This document shows, in pieces, positions 1 to 6,928 of a stretch of 64,000 nt of DNA. The notes under the pieces are model-generated. The model did no database searches. It was not told where the DNA came from and saw only the letters and a list, made by a program, of their open reading frames with translations. A program made the position numbers and the translations under genes. Each line of letters begins with the position of its first letter. Within the stretch, counting starts at the first letter, position 1. The stretch is from CAIPFQ01 sp964641775 (GTDB taxonomy: Bacteria; Chlamydiota; Chlamydiia; Chlamydiales; SM23-39). The stretch is taken from positions 1 to 64,000 of the forward strand of contig CAZXLK010000001.1 of assembly GCA_964641775.1 (NCBI GenBank), read 5' to 3'.

Positions 1-377
1 ATTTTTTCAGGCTCTTCCACATGCTCCAAAACATCGAGCGCGCACACTACATCAAAACTCGCTTCTTCAAAGGGAAGAGCATACCCATTTCCCACTCGAT
101 AATCGACAGTGGCTGTTTGATCTTTTTCTCTAGCAATTTTTAAACTTCCCTCCGAAAGATCAATGCCGGTGACTTGATGTCCAATTTTAGCCATGGCATT
201 GGTAAGCATTCCTCCGCCGCATCCAATATCTAAAAAAGAGATCGCAGCAGGAAATTTAAGGTGCGTTTCTTCCACAATCCAAGGAATCCGAAGTCTATTT
301 TCTGCCCGAAGAAGAGCAATCGGATGATCGCATGCAGTATACCACTCTAAAGAATCATAGAACTGGTTATTGATCAC
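1..377 (-). CDS. UbiG-like class I SAM methyltransferase, N-terminal part
   Basis: About 125 N-terminal codons are present; the rest lies beyond the window start. The SAM-binding motif LDIGCGGGMLTNA, then GIDLS and the post-motif CALDVLEHVEEPE, are typical of the UbiG/Coq3 O-methyltransferase group. I start it at the GTG at 377 because it overlaps the stop of the upstream membrane-protein gene by about 10 bases and no better ATG gives the full N-terminus. Sitting behind a type III polyketide synthase, it may methylate a polyketide-derived phenol or pyrone rather than ubiquinone; that is inference from context. The fold assignment is secure, the substrate is not. Confidence 0.8.
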   Translation of the reverse strand, partial: MINNQFYDSLEWYTACDHPIALLRAENRLRIPWIVEETHLKFPAAISFLDIGCGGGMLTNAMAKIGHQVTGIDLSEGSLKIAREKDQTATVDYRVGNGYALPFEEASFDVVCALDVLEHVEEPEK

Positions 378-801
378 GGATCATATTCCAATAAATTATC
401 TGATAACTCATGAAAAAAATAAGTAAAAAGCATTGCGCGATTAGAAAAAAGGAAAAATGCGGCATCGCATACCAAATCCATCCCACTGACGCAAGAGCAA
501 TGGGGTGCAAAACAAAAAGAAGGGCATGAACCCAATGTTCGGTAGCAGGGCAATGGTGTTTATGGACAAATTCATCTTTTGTCACCATGAGACAAGAGAG
601 GATCGCAAGACCTAAGTAGACCCAAAGGGCATTTTTCGAATAGGGGACTAAAAGGACAAAGGCCACACAAGCTAAAAAAGAGAGCGTATCGATGGGATGG
701 CCGATTCTTTCCCAACGAGGAAGCCCTCTTTTTTGATGAAACCAGATTTCATCAAAGGCCATTGCAACGGCTTGCAAAAAAAAGGGAATTAAAATCCACA
801 T
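367..801 (-). CDS. Multi-pass membrane protein of unknown function in the polyketide synthase operon
   Basis: About 144 residues with roughly four hydrophobic segments and conserved-looking polar patches (FDEIWFHQKRGLPRWERIGHP near the start, and KDEFVHKHHCPATEHWVHA in the middle, His/Glu-rich). An upstream in-frame start would extend it into the polyketide synthase gene. I prefer the ATG at 801, which follows the synthase stop codon by one base with GGAG about ten bases upstream. The 3' end overlaps the methyltransferase start, so the three genes form one tight operon. The His/Glu-rich loop between membrane segments would suit a metal-dependent membrane enzyme acting on a lipid, but I do not recognise the family. 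Confidence 0.65.
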   Translation of the reverse strand: MWILIPFFLQAVAMAFDEIWFHQKRGLPRWERIGHPIDTLSFLACVAFVLLVPYSKNALWVYLGLAILSCLMVTKDEFVHKHHCPATEHWVHALLFVLHPIALASVGWIWYAMPHFSFFLIAQCFLLIFFMSYQIIYWNMIRDQ

Positions 802-802
802 C

Positions 803-1819
803 CTATCCAATCTCCATGATGGATCCAGTGATGGTAAGACCCGGGCCAAATGCAAGACTCACAACCAAATCCCCCGTTTTTCCCTCTTTCAAAACCGCAT
901 CCCAAATGTGTGGAAGCGTTGCGGATGACATATTCCCATATTTTTTCAAAATTGCAAAGCTTTGCGTCATTTGAGAATCTCTCAGTTTTAGCCATTCTTG
1001 GATATAATGTAAAATTTTCGGCCCTCCCGGATGGATTGCAAAATGGGCATTTTTCAAAATGGCCTTATCAACTTTTGCAGCTATACAAAGCTTTTTCAAA
1101 TAACTCTCCAGGCTTTGTGCGATAAGAAGGGGAACTTTTTTTGAAAGAGTCATATGAAAGCTGTCGTTTGAGATAGACCAAGTCATCTCATCTTCAGAGT
1201 CAGGGATGATCTCTTCATGCATCCCAAGTATTTTAAAATGGGGCTCTTTTAAGCCATTTGTCATGCTATATTTGATAAATCCATCGGCAAATAAAGTTTG
1301 TGTGACAAGCTGAGCATTTCCATGTTCTTTTAAGTTTAAATGCAATGAACAAATTTCCGTATGGACAATATCAACTTGTTTTCTTCCACTATTTAAAAAT
1401 CCCGTCCCCATTCGAATGGCAGGAAAAGATGCATAACAGCCCATGTGATAGGCATGAGTCACTCTCGTCTCCCAACCTCTACTAGATACCACTTTTTGAG
1501 CCCCGCTTGGAGAGACGTATCCGGTGCAGCTCACATGAATCAAATCATCAGGCCCATTTTTTTCAGAAAGGTAGTATTTCTCAAAAATAACACTTACTTC
1601 TTTCTCAAAGTGTTTGATCCGATCTGACAGCCCCCATTCCCGATGCAAAAAATCCCTCAAGACATGTCCTCTTTTTGCAATGTGCTCAGGTTTGCATCCT
1701 ACATGCAAAATCCTCTCTTTGATTTTCTCGCCATGAGCGGTGATGAGCCATTCAAGGATGTTTTCCTGGCTTGTTTCAAATTGGGGACGGATCGGATGAA
1801 AGGCTGAAATGCAGGCCAT
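803..1819 (-). CDS. Type III polyketide synthase (chalcone/stilbene synthase superfamily)
   Basis: About 338 residues, close to the usual 350-390. It shows the Cys-His-Asn triad of the thiolase-fold synthases: the nucleophile in HMGCYASFPA (about residue 128), His in AIHPGGPKI and Asn in YGNMSSATL, plus the C-terminal FGPGLT loop. These enzymes condense malonyl-CoA units onto an acyl-CoA starter. Bacterial relatives make alkylresorcinols, alkylpyrones or tetrahydroxynaphthalene. A TTG at 1846 would add nine residues, but the ATG at 1819 follows GAGGA. It is first in an operon with a membrane protein and a UbiG-like methyltransferase, which favours a methylated phenolic or pyrone lipid. The product is unknown. 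Confidence 0.85.
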   Translation of the reverse strand: MACISAFHPIRPQFETSQENILEWLITAHGEKIKERILHVGCKPEHIAKRGHVLRDFLHREWGLSDRIKHFEKEVSVIFEKYYLSEKNGPDDLIHVSCTGYVSPSGAQKVVSSRGWETRVTHAYHMGCYASFPAIRMGTGFLNSGRKQVDIVHTEICSLHLNLKEHGNAQLVTQTLFADGFIKYSMTNGLKEPHFKILGMHEEIIPDSEDEMTWSISNDSFHMTLSKKVPLLIAQSLESYLKKLCIAAKVDKAILKNAHFAIHPGGPKILHYIQEWLKLRDSQMTQSFAILKKYGNMSSATLPHIWDAVLKEGKTGDLVVSLAFGPGLTITGSIMEIG

Positions 1820-1871
1820 TTCCTCACGTTTACATTTGTCGGACAATAAAAAAAAGGGTAGTCTAATATTG

Positions 1872-2075
1872 ATGCGTAAAATCTTTTGGCTCGGTCTTTT
1901 TTTCGCAGGGTATGTCTGGATGGTCAGTACCGGAAACGAAGATTTTGTCTTGGAAAAGGTAAGGGCCCTTTACAGACTTGTAGCCACATGGTTTGCAGAT
2001 GCCGATGTTGATTTTCAAGTTAGACCAAAAAAAATTTTACATAAGAAAAAGGAGCGATCCCGAAGATGGGATTAA
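1872..2075 (+). CDS. Small membrane-anchored basic protein
   Basis: 67 residues: a basic start (MRK), one hydrophobic segment IFWLGLFFAGYVWMV, then an amphipathic stretch and a strongly basic tail (KKILHKKKERSRR). It is divergent from the polyketide synthase with only about 50 bases between starts. An upstream in-frame start at 1809 would run into the opposite gene, so the ATG at 1872 is preferred. It looks like a short bitopic inner-membrane protein of the kind conserved in chlamydiae, but I cannot name it. Confidence 0.55.
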   Translation: MRKIFWLGLFFAGYVWMVSTGNEDFVLEKVRALYRLVATWFADADVDFQVRPKKILHKKKERSRRWD

Positions 2076-2126
2076 AAAATTAATTATTATAGTTTTTAAA
2101 GATAAATATCGTTAAAATGTATTGGT

Positions 2127-3002
2127 ATGACAATAAATCCAAATCAATGGATCGATACCCAAAATCTTCTCGTCTTGCTTGCGCAAGCGCTATCTCCGAC
2201 AATGCCTTTGGATTTGACCGCAAAAGCAGCGATTGCAAGCCAAGTCTTTACCAATTTTTACCGCCCTAGCCTAACCCGTCCTAAGTTTGAAGCCAAATTA
2301 CTCCCCACCCTGCAAACAGCTGCGACCGAGATGGAGCGTTTGATTGAAAATTATTCTTTACAAAGAGAGAGGCCCATGACCCCTCTTCCCAAAACGACTA
2401 AATCCCTCGAGATGTCCAATCAAAAAGCCCCTTCCCAAGAATTGCCAAAAAATTTTAGCACCGAACCCCGAGGGCTTTTGCAGCAAGTCAGAATCGCTAT
2501 CGGCGAGCTAACCTCTTCTAAATACCAAGATCTTCCACCGTCTCTTCCTCTATCCATCCTTACCAAACTTAAACCGATGGTAGACTCTTATATCCAAAAT
2601 CTTTCACAACAAAAGCAGATGCCGAAAACCGCCCAGGCAACTTCCTTAAAAAATCCGGTTCAAATCACAAATCCAACAAAAAAAAAGATCTTTCCTTTCT
2701 CCCCAAAAAACCAAGAAATCACGCCAAAAGAAGAACAAAAAACAACCCCAAAAACCCTGCCTGAGCAGTCATTTACCCGCCCTATCCTAAAAGAAAAAAA
2801 ACAGCCCCTGCCCGACCTAAAATTTATCCCTGCATCAACCCCTCAAAACCCCAAACTCCCGGCCCCAGACGTCAAACCCATCATTCCTTTCCCTACTGTC
2901 TACCCACTTCCTACATCTCTTACCAAAAAGAAAAAGCGCAAACGGTACTTCTTCAAAGACGGTGACGAAGAAGAAGATAATGAAAAAAATCAAAAAGATT
3001 AA
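2127..3002 (+). CDS. Hypothetical Pro/Lys-rich protein
   Basis: 291 residues. The first 100 or so are predicted helical, beginning with a TINPNQWIDTQNLLVLLAQ segment. The remainder is low complexity, rich in Pro, Lys, Thr and Gln, and ends in a KKKKRKRYFFKDGDEEEDNEKNQKD tail of a basic then an acidic patch. There is no signal peptide or membrane segment. The open frame is long and on the same strand as its neighbours, supporting a real gene. The architecture (short helical head, disordered tail) would suit a secreted or nucleic-acid-associated protein, but nothing identifies a function. Confidence 0.6.
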   Translation: MTINPNQWIDTQNLLVLLAQALSPTMPLDLTAKAAIASQVFTNFYRPSLTRPKFEAKLLPTLQTAATEMERLIENYSLQRERPMTPLPKTTKSLEMSNQKAPSQELPKNFSTEPRGLLQQVRIAIGELTSSKYQDLPPSLPLSILTKLKPMVDSYIQNLSQQKQMPKTAQATSLKNPVQITNPTKKKIFPFSPKNQEITPKEEQKTTPKTLPEQSFTRPILKEKKQPLPDLKFIPASTPQNPKLPAPDVKPIIPFPTVYPLPTSLTKKKKRKRYFFKDGDEEEDNEKNQKD

Positions 3003-3035
3003 AACTCCCTTGACACTCACTTAAAAGACCCCTTC

Positions 3036-3064
3036 TTGACATCGGGGTTGATTTGGGGTATGGG
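3036..3064 (+). promoter_or_regulatory. Candidate sigma66/sigma70 promoter for the lipoprotein gene
   Basis: TTGACA at 3036-3041, a 17-base spacer, then TATGGG at 3059-3064. The lipoprotein ATG is 25 bases downstream with AAGGAG in between. The -35 box is perfect, the -10 box is poor. Confidence 0.35.
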
Positions 3065-3088
3065 CTGAAAGAAAAGGAGCCTTATCCC

Positions 3089-3709
3089 ATGCCTAATGCC
3101 TATTGGATCTTGATTATGAGCAGCTTACTTTTGGGATGCATGCCAAATATGGGCTTAAGCACTGCAGCTGCTTCGGAGGTGAATGTGGCCAATCTTTCTC
3201 GAATCCAGCGGGGGATGACAGAGTGGGAAGTTCGAAAAATCATGAGAAAGCCTTATGAGGAAACGGTCATCGTTTGGGACAAAGCGACTTACGACATCTG
3301 GTTTTATGTGACCAATCCTGTAGTCATGGGTCAAAGCAAAATGGAGCCTTTGAATCTCACTCCTTTAACCTTCAAAAATGGCATTTTGATAGGCACAGGA
3401 TACCTCTATTATAATTTCTTGAAAAAGCAGCTAATGGAAGCGGAAACTATCCGACAAGAGCCTAAAGAGCTGGAAGATACCGATTTAGAAAAAACTCTTT
3501 GCTTTTCGCATCGCGATAGAGACGATGAGTATGGAAGAAGGCGCCATCATGGTGAAGACAATAAAAGAGAGCGCCGGGACGAGGATGAAGAGAGGCGCTA
3601 TGAACAAGAAGATCGGAGGCGTACTGAATATCGGGAAGGCTATCGGATGAATGAAGATGACGATGAAATGCTGGATCTTGAGCGCCAGCAGGACTTCGAC
3701 CAGACCTAA
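3089..3709 (+). CDS. Lipoprotein with BamE/SmpA-like domain and charged tail
   Basis: 206 residues from the ATG at 3089, which has AAGGAG nine bases upstream; an earlier in-frame start at 3053 lacks this. The N-terminus is a lipoprotein signal ending SLLLGC. The following LSRIQRGMTEWEVRKIMRKPYEE resembles the helix-turn motif of the BamE/SmpA/OmlA fold (G-M-T-x-x-E-V), with WFYVTNPV and FKNGILIGTGY as later strands. The last 60 residues are an extreme Arg/Glu/Asp low-complexity tail. It is probably outer-membrane or periplasmic. The tail is unusual for this family and could bind nucleic acid or cell wall; that is a guess. Confidence 0.7.
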   Translation: MPNAYWILIMSSLLLGCMPNMGLSTAAASEVNVANLSRIQRGMTEWEVRKIMRKPYEETVIVWDKATYDIWFYVTNPVVMGQSKMEPLNLTPLTFKNGILIGTGYLYYNFLKKQLMEAETIRQEPKELEDTDLEKTLCFSHRDRDDEYGRRRHHGEDNKRERRDEDEERRYEQEDRRRTEYREGYRMNEDDDEMLDLERQQDFDQT

Positions 3710-3762
3710 AGTATTTATTATATTGATTATTAATAGTTTGTGCATTAAAATCATGCGCAAAC

Positions 3763-4434
3763 ATGAAAGAAATTTTATATAAATTAAAAAACATCAAATT
3801 TTCCTATAAGCTTGGAAAGGAAAAAGTCCCTGCAATCCGATCGATGGATCTAGAAATCCCGGCATCGACGGTCATTGCAATTTCAGGCCCTTCAGGATCA
3901 GGCAAATCGACCCTTCTCAATCTTCTTGGCTTGATAGAGCCGGTCCAAGAGGGGAGTCTACAATTATTAGGGGAAGAGATCCGGGAGATAGGGGAGAAGA
4001 GAAAAAATGAAATCAGGAAAAACGAGATCGGCTTCATTTTCCAGCAATTCCATCTGATTCCGATTTTATCTGCAAAAGAAAATGTCCGCTATTTTCTCGC
4101 CAAACAAAACCTTTCCAAACATGAAATTGCCAAAAGGACTCATGACGCCCTAAAGCTCGTTGGACTTTGGGAACACAGGAAAAAAAAGCCATCCCAGCTG
4201 AGCGGCGGTCAAAAACAGCGCGTTGCAATTGCCCGTGCAATTGCCAAAAAGCCGCGCGTTATCATTGCCGATGAGCCGACAGCTAGCCTGGATCAAAAGA
4301 CGGGAAGAGAAATTATGGAACTTCTTACAAAAATGGGCTGTTCGGTGATTATAACAACTCACGATCCCATGGTCTTATCCTTTGCAAATATCCACTACCA
4401 TCTTGTCGATGGGATGATTGAAGGAGATAAATAA
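3763..4434 (+). CDS. ABC transporter ATPase, LolD/MacB type
   Basis: 223 residues, the usual size of a LolD-like nucleotide-binding subunit. Walker A GPSGSGKST at 42-50, Q-loop FIFQQFHLIP, signature LSGGQKQR, Walker B RVIIADEPTASLD and the switch His in ITTHD are all present. The downstream gene encodes an FtsX-type permease, so together they form a type VII ABC (MacB/LolCDE-like) complex that works by mechanotransmission on periplasmic substrates such as lipoproteins. The preceding gene encodes a lipoprotein, which fits lipoprotein handling but does not prove it. No shared-operon promoter is evident in the 50 bases upstream. Confidence 0.92.
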   Translation: MKEILYKLKNIKFSYKLGKEKVPAIRSMDLEIPASTVIAISGPSGSGKSTLLNLLGLIEPVQEGSLQLLGEEIREIGEKRKNEIRKNEIGFIFQQFHLIPILSAKENVRYFLAKQNLSKHEIAKRTHDALKLVGLWEHRKKKPSQLSGGQKQRVAIARAIAKKPRVIIADEPTASLDQKTGREIMELLTKMGCSVIITTHDPMVLSFANIHYHLVDGMIEGDK

Positions 4435-4435
4435 G

Positions 4436-5638
4436 ATGTGGCTACTCATTGCATTTCGTAATCTTTTCCGAAATATCCGAAGAACTATTGCCGTCGTCTT
4501 GACTGTGGCCATTGGCTCAGGCGCCCTTTTTGCATTTGCCGGATTTATTGAAGGGATAGGCAATGACTTTCGAGAAACGACTATCCATTCCCATTATGGC
4601 TATGGCCAGATTCATACAAAAGGCTACCGCGATAAAGTCTTTGAAGACCCGAAGAAACATTGGATTACCGACTGGGGATATCTCTCTCTTTTTCTAACCG
4701 GCAGAAGCGAAGTCAAAGAGGTCTTTCCCCGAGTCTCTTTTTCTGCTCTTTTGAAAAAAGGCAATATTACCTTAAGCGGACATGGAGAGGGGATAGATGG
4801 AAAGAGGGAAGCCGGCTTTTTCACATCCATGAATATTGTGGAAGGGGAGATGCTGGAAAGCCAGCCAAAAGGGATCATTTTGGGCAAAGGGTTAGCTGAC
4901 GGCCTCAAGCTGCATGTTGGAGATACCGTTAAAATCTTTACCACTACTAAAAGCCGCATTAGCGAAGGCAATTTCAATGTTGTAGGAATCTTCCATACGG
5001 GAAATGCCAGCTATGATAAATCGATCTTTCGGATCCAGCTCAAAGATGCCCAAGATCTTCTCAAAACCTCTAATATTGAAACAGTTTCACTCGGTCTCTA
5101 TCAACTTTCCGATTGGCAAACACTTGCGACAGCCATCCATGAGCACTTTCCTCATTTAGAGGCAACCGCCTTTGACGAGCTCGATAAAATCTATTATAAG
5201 CATTCGATGGACTGGCTCCATGCGCAATTTGGCATTGTATTAGTCATCATCCTTGGCATCGTTATTTTGGGCATTTTCAATACCGTTTCTGCCTCGATTC
5301 TCGAAAGAAAACAAGAAATCGGCAACCTAAGGGCAAATGGTGATTCTGTCCTCGATATCATGCGGCTCATCGTTGCAGAAGGGGCCGTCCTCTCCTTTTT
5401 TGGAAGCCTTTTAGGCATTGCTCTGACCTATGCAGTGCTTAAAGGCTTTGTCGACAAAGGCCTCCTCATGCCACCAGGCCCCGGCCAAACCAAACAATCC
5501 TTTGTTTCCTTTTCCTTTACTTGGGTCATGCTTTTAAAAACGGTTTCCTACAGCACACTCGCTGCCATCATCGCCTCATTCTTAGCTGGGCTGAAAGTGG
5601 CCAGAATGCCCATCTCAAAGGCACTTAGATCAAATTAG
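4436..5638 (+). CDS. ABC transporter permease, FtsX/LolE family
   Basis: 400 residues. One N-terminal membrane helix (VLTVAIGSGALFAFAGFIEGIG), a large periplasmic domain, then three C-terminal membrane helices (IVLVIILGIVILGIF..., LSFFGSLLGIALTYAV, SYSTLAAIIASFLAGL). This is the MacB_PCD plus FtsX arrangement. A TTG at 4418 would overlap the ATPase gene, but the ATG at 4436 has AAGGAG nine bases upstream and starts just after the ATPase stop. It forms the transmembrane half of the exporter, presumably as a homodimer since no second permease is nearby. The gene ends directly before a palindromic repeat. Confidence 0.9.
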   Translation: MWLLIAFRNLFRNIRRTIAVVLTVAIGSGALFAFAGFIEGIGNDFRETTIHSHYGYGQIHTKGYRDKVFEDPKKHWITDWGYLSLFLTGRSEVKEVFPRVSFSALLKKGNITLSGHGEGIDGKREAGFFTSMNIVEGEMLESQPKGIILGKGLADGLKLHVGDTVKIFTTTKSRISEGNFNVVGIFHTGNASYDKSIFRIQLKDAQDLLKTSNIETVSLGLYQLSDWQTLATAIHEHFPHLEATAFDELDKIYYKHSMDWLHAQFGIVLVIILGIVILGIFNTVSASILERKQEIGNLRANGDSVLDIMRLIVAEGAVLSFFGSLLGIALTYAVLKGFVDKGLLMPPGPGQTKQSFVSFSFTWVMLLKTVSYSTLAAIIASFLAGLKVARMPISKALRSN

Positions 5639-5649
5639 AAGAAGAAGTC

Positions 5650-5720
5650 ACCACAGAGATAGATACCACAGAGAAAAAAAGAAATTTTATTCATCCCTCT
5701 GTGGTGTCTATCTTTGTGGT
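5650..5720. repeat. CCACAGAG-family palindrome, copy 1
   Basis: Two 24-base inverted arms (5650-5673 and 5697-5720) with two mismatches, separated by an A-rich loop. Each arm is two copies of ACCACAGAG joined by ATAGAT. It lies between the converging ABC permease and MscS genes and can act as a bidirectional terminator. The right arm supplies the last codons and stop of the MscS gene. Related copies sit at about 15967 and 19704. Confidence 0.8.
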
Positions 5721-6763
5721 AAAAAAGCTAGTTCACGAACTTGGATATTACGACGTTGCATAATGTCGCAGATTTGGATCAGGATATTTTGCTTGATTGC
5801 CATGTAATCGCCATATTGCGTGGTTTTGGTATAGCCCCGTATTTCTAATTCAATGGCCGATTCGCTAAATTGTAAAATATGTACAAAAATGGGTTGCCTG
5901 GTATCGATATCTTTGTGAGATGCAAAAAGCTCGCGAATTTCTTCAGTCAAACCGACAATCTCAGAAAAATCGCTATAGCGAAGGAGAAGCTTTTCATTGA
6001 TATGTCTATGGGACATTCTGGATGCATTGATGACAAGCTCATTCGTGAAGACTGCATTGGGAATATAATGGGGCTGCATGGAAGGATCGCGAAGCGTCGT
6101 AAAATACCAGCCAATTTTTTCTACAGAGCCTGCTAATTTTTTCTGTGGAAGCTCAATTATGTCATTGACTATGAATGGGCGGGAAAGATTGATCGTCATT
6201 CCGCCAAAAAAGTTAGCAATCATGTCTTTGCTTGCAAATCCAACAGCCGCTGCCCCAATTCCTCCAAATGCCAGTAATGGAGCAATATTGAGCCCGAAAT
6301 TTTGCAGCAAAGCAAGGGCTGAGAGTATAAGTACCCCAATCGTATAAATCTTGCCAAAAAACTCAATCGATGCCGGATCTAAGGTCTTTCTCCCCGCCTG
6401 TCTTTTTGCAGCTACAGCTTTTTCAAAAAGGCTTTTCCAGCGGAAGAAAAACCAGGTCACACAGATCACGACCCCGGCATTCCTCATTGAGGCCGGATCA
6501 ATCATAAGCCGATTCAGCTGAAATTCCCTTGCTGCCAAATCGATCGCAAAGGCAATGAAAAGGATCCATAAAAGGGTCTTCAAAGGGGCTAAAATGGCAA
6601 AGTCAAGGTTATAGCGCCAATCGCTTTGATGGTCGGCATAAAGCCTTTTAAACCGATCACAAACCTTTCTCAAAAAATAATTACTACTGAAGATCAATCC
6701 CAAGAAAAGCACCAGCTCGAAAAGCCAGGCAAATTCTACCCAAACACTTGCTAAAATAGTCAT
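5708..6763 (-). CDS. MscS-family mechanosensitive channel
   Basis: 351 residues with about four or five N-terminal membrane helices, then the MscS pore-helix signature GGIGAAAVGFASKDMIANFFGG, followed by the beta domain (FIVNDIIELPQKKLAGSVEKIGWYFTTLRD) and a C-terminal alpha/beta domain. Extra N-terminal helices place it nearer the YnaI/YbdG-type medium-length channels than E. coli MscS itself. It releases solutes during hypo-osmotic shock, which an elementary body would meet on leaving a host. The final residues LPQR and the stop codon come from the neighbouring palindromic repeat. Confidence 0.93.
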   Translation of the reverse strand: MTILASVWVEFAWLFELVLFLGLIFSSNYFLRKVCDRFKRLYADHQSDWRYNLDFAILAPLKTLLWILFIAFAIDLAAREFQLNRLMIDPASMRNAGVVICVTWFFFRWKSLFEKAVAAKRQAGRKTLDPASIEFFGKIYTIGVLILSALALLQNFGLNIAPLLAFGGIGAAAVGFASKDMIANFFGGMTINLSRPFIVNDIIELPQKKLAGSVEKIGWYFTTLRDPSMQPHYIPNAVFTNELVINASRMSHRHINEKLLLRYSDFSEIVGLTEEIRELFASHKDIDTRQPIFVHILQFSESAIELEIRGYTKTTQYGDYMAIKQNILIQICDIMQRRNIQVRELAFLPQR

Positions 6764-6826
6764 GCCAACTATCTTAAAATCTCAAGCCAAAATTATCAAC
6801 CCATTTAGCAAATAAAATCATACAGG

Positions 6827-6841
6827 GGAGGGGTCCCCTCC
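6827..6841. repeat. Short GC-rich palindrome
   Basis: GGAGGGG, a single T, then CCCCTCC: seven-base perfect arms just downstream of the dif-like site in the MscS promoter region. It resembles the GGGGTCCCC cores seen at 18.1 and 46.3 kb. Function unknown. Confidence 0.5.
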
Positions 6842-6852
6842 GCCCATCCCTA

Positions 6853-6880
6853 ACGTCTGATAATACATGTTATGTTAATT
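6853..6880 (+). other. Candidate dif / XerCD recombination site
   Basis: A 28-base site with 11-6-11 geometry. The left arm ACGTCTGATAA resembles a XerC arm, the centre is TACATG, and the right arm TTATGTTAATT resembles a XerD arm. From memory, the E. coli right arm TTATGTTAAAT differs at one position, and left arms commonly end ATAA as here. It lies in a gene-free gap between divergent-facing MscS and unknown genes. It could be the chromosomal dif site or the att site of an element that exploits XerCD. Similarity is by eye only. Confidence 0.5.
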
Positions 6881-6903
6881 AGTGGACTAATTAACATAAC
6901 ATG
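6866..6903. repeat. Perfect 38-base palindrome overlapping the dif-like site
   Basis: Eighteen-base arms (CATGTTATGTTAATTAGT and its exact complement) around a central GG. The arms contain the whole putative XerD arm, so this structure presents two inverted XerD-like sites eight bases apart. It could equally be a transcription terminator stem, but there is no adjoining T-run. Confidence 0.85.
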
Positions 6904-6928
6904 GCGTCCCCTATCAAGTTCTGGGAAA

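Noticed and set aside
3462..3797. Minus-strand frames of 91 and 111 codons
   Set aside because: They are shadows of the charged lipoprotein tail and lack any family or SD support.
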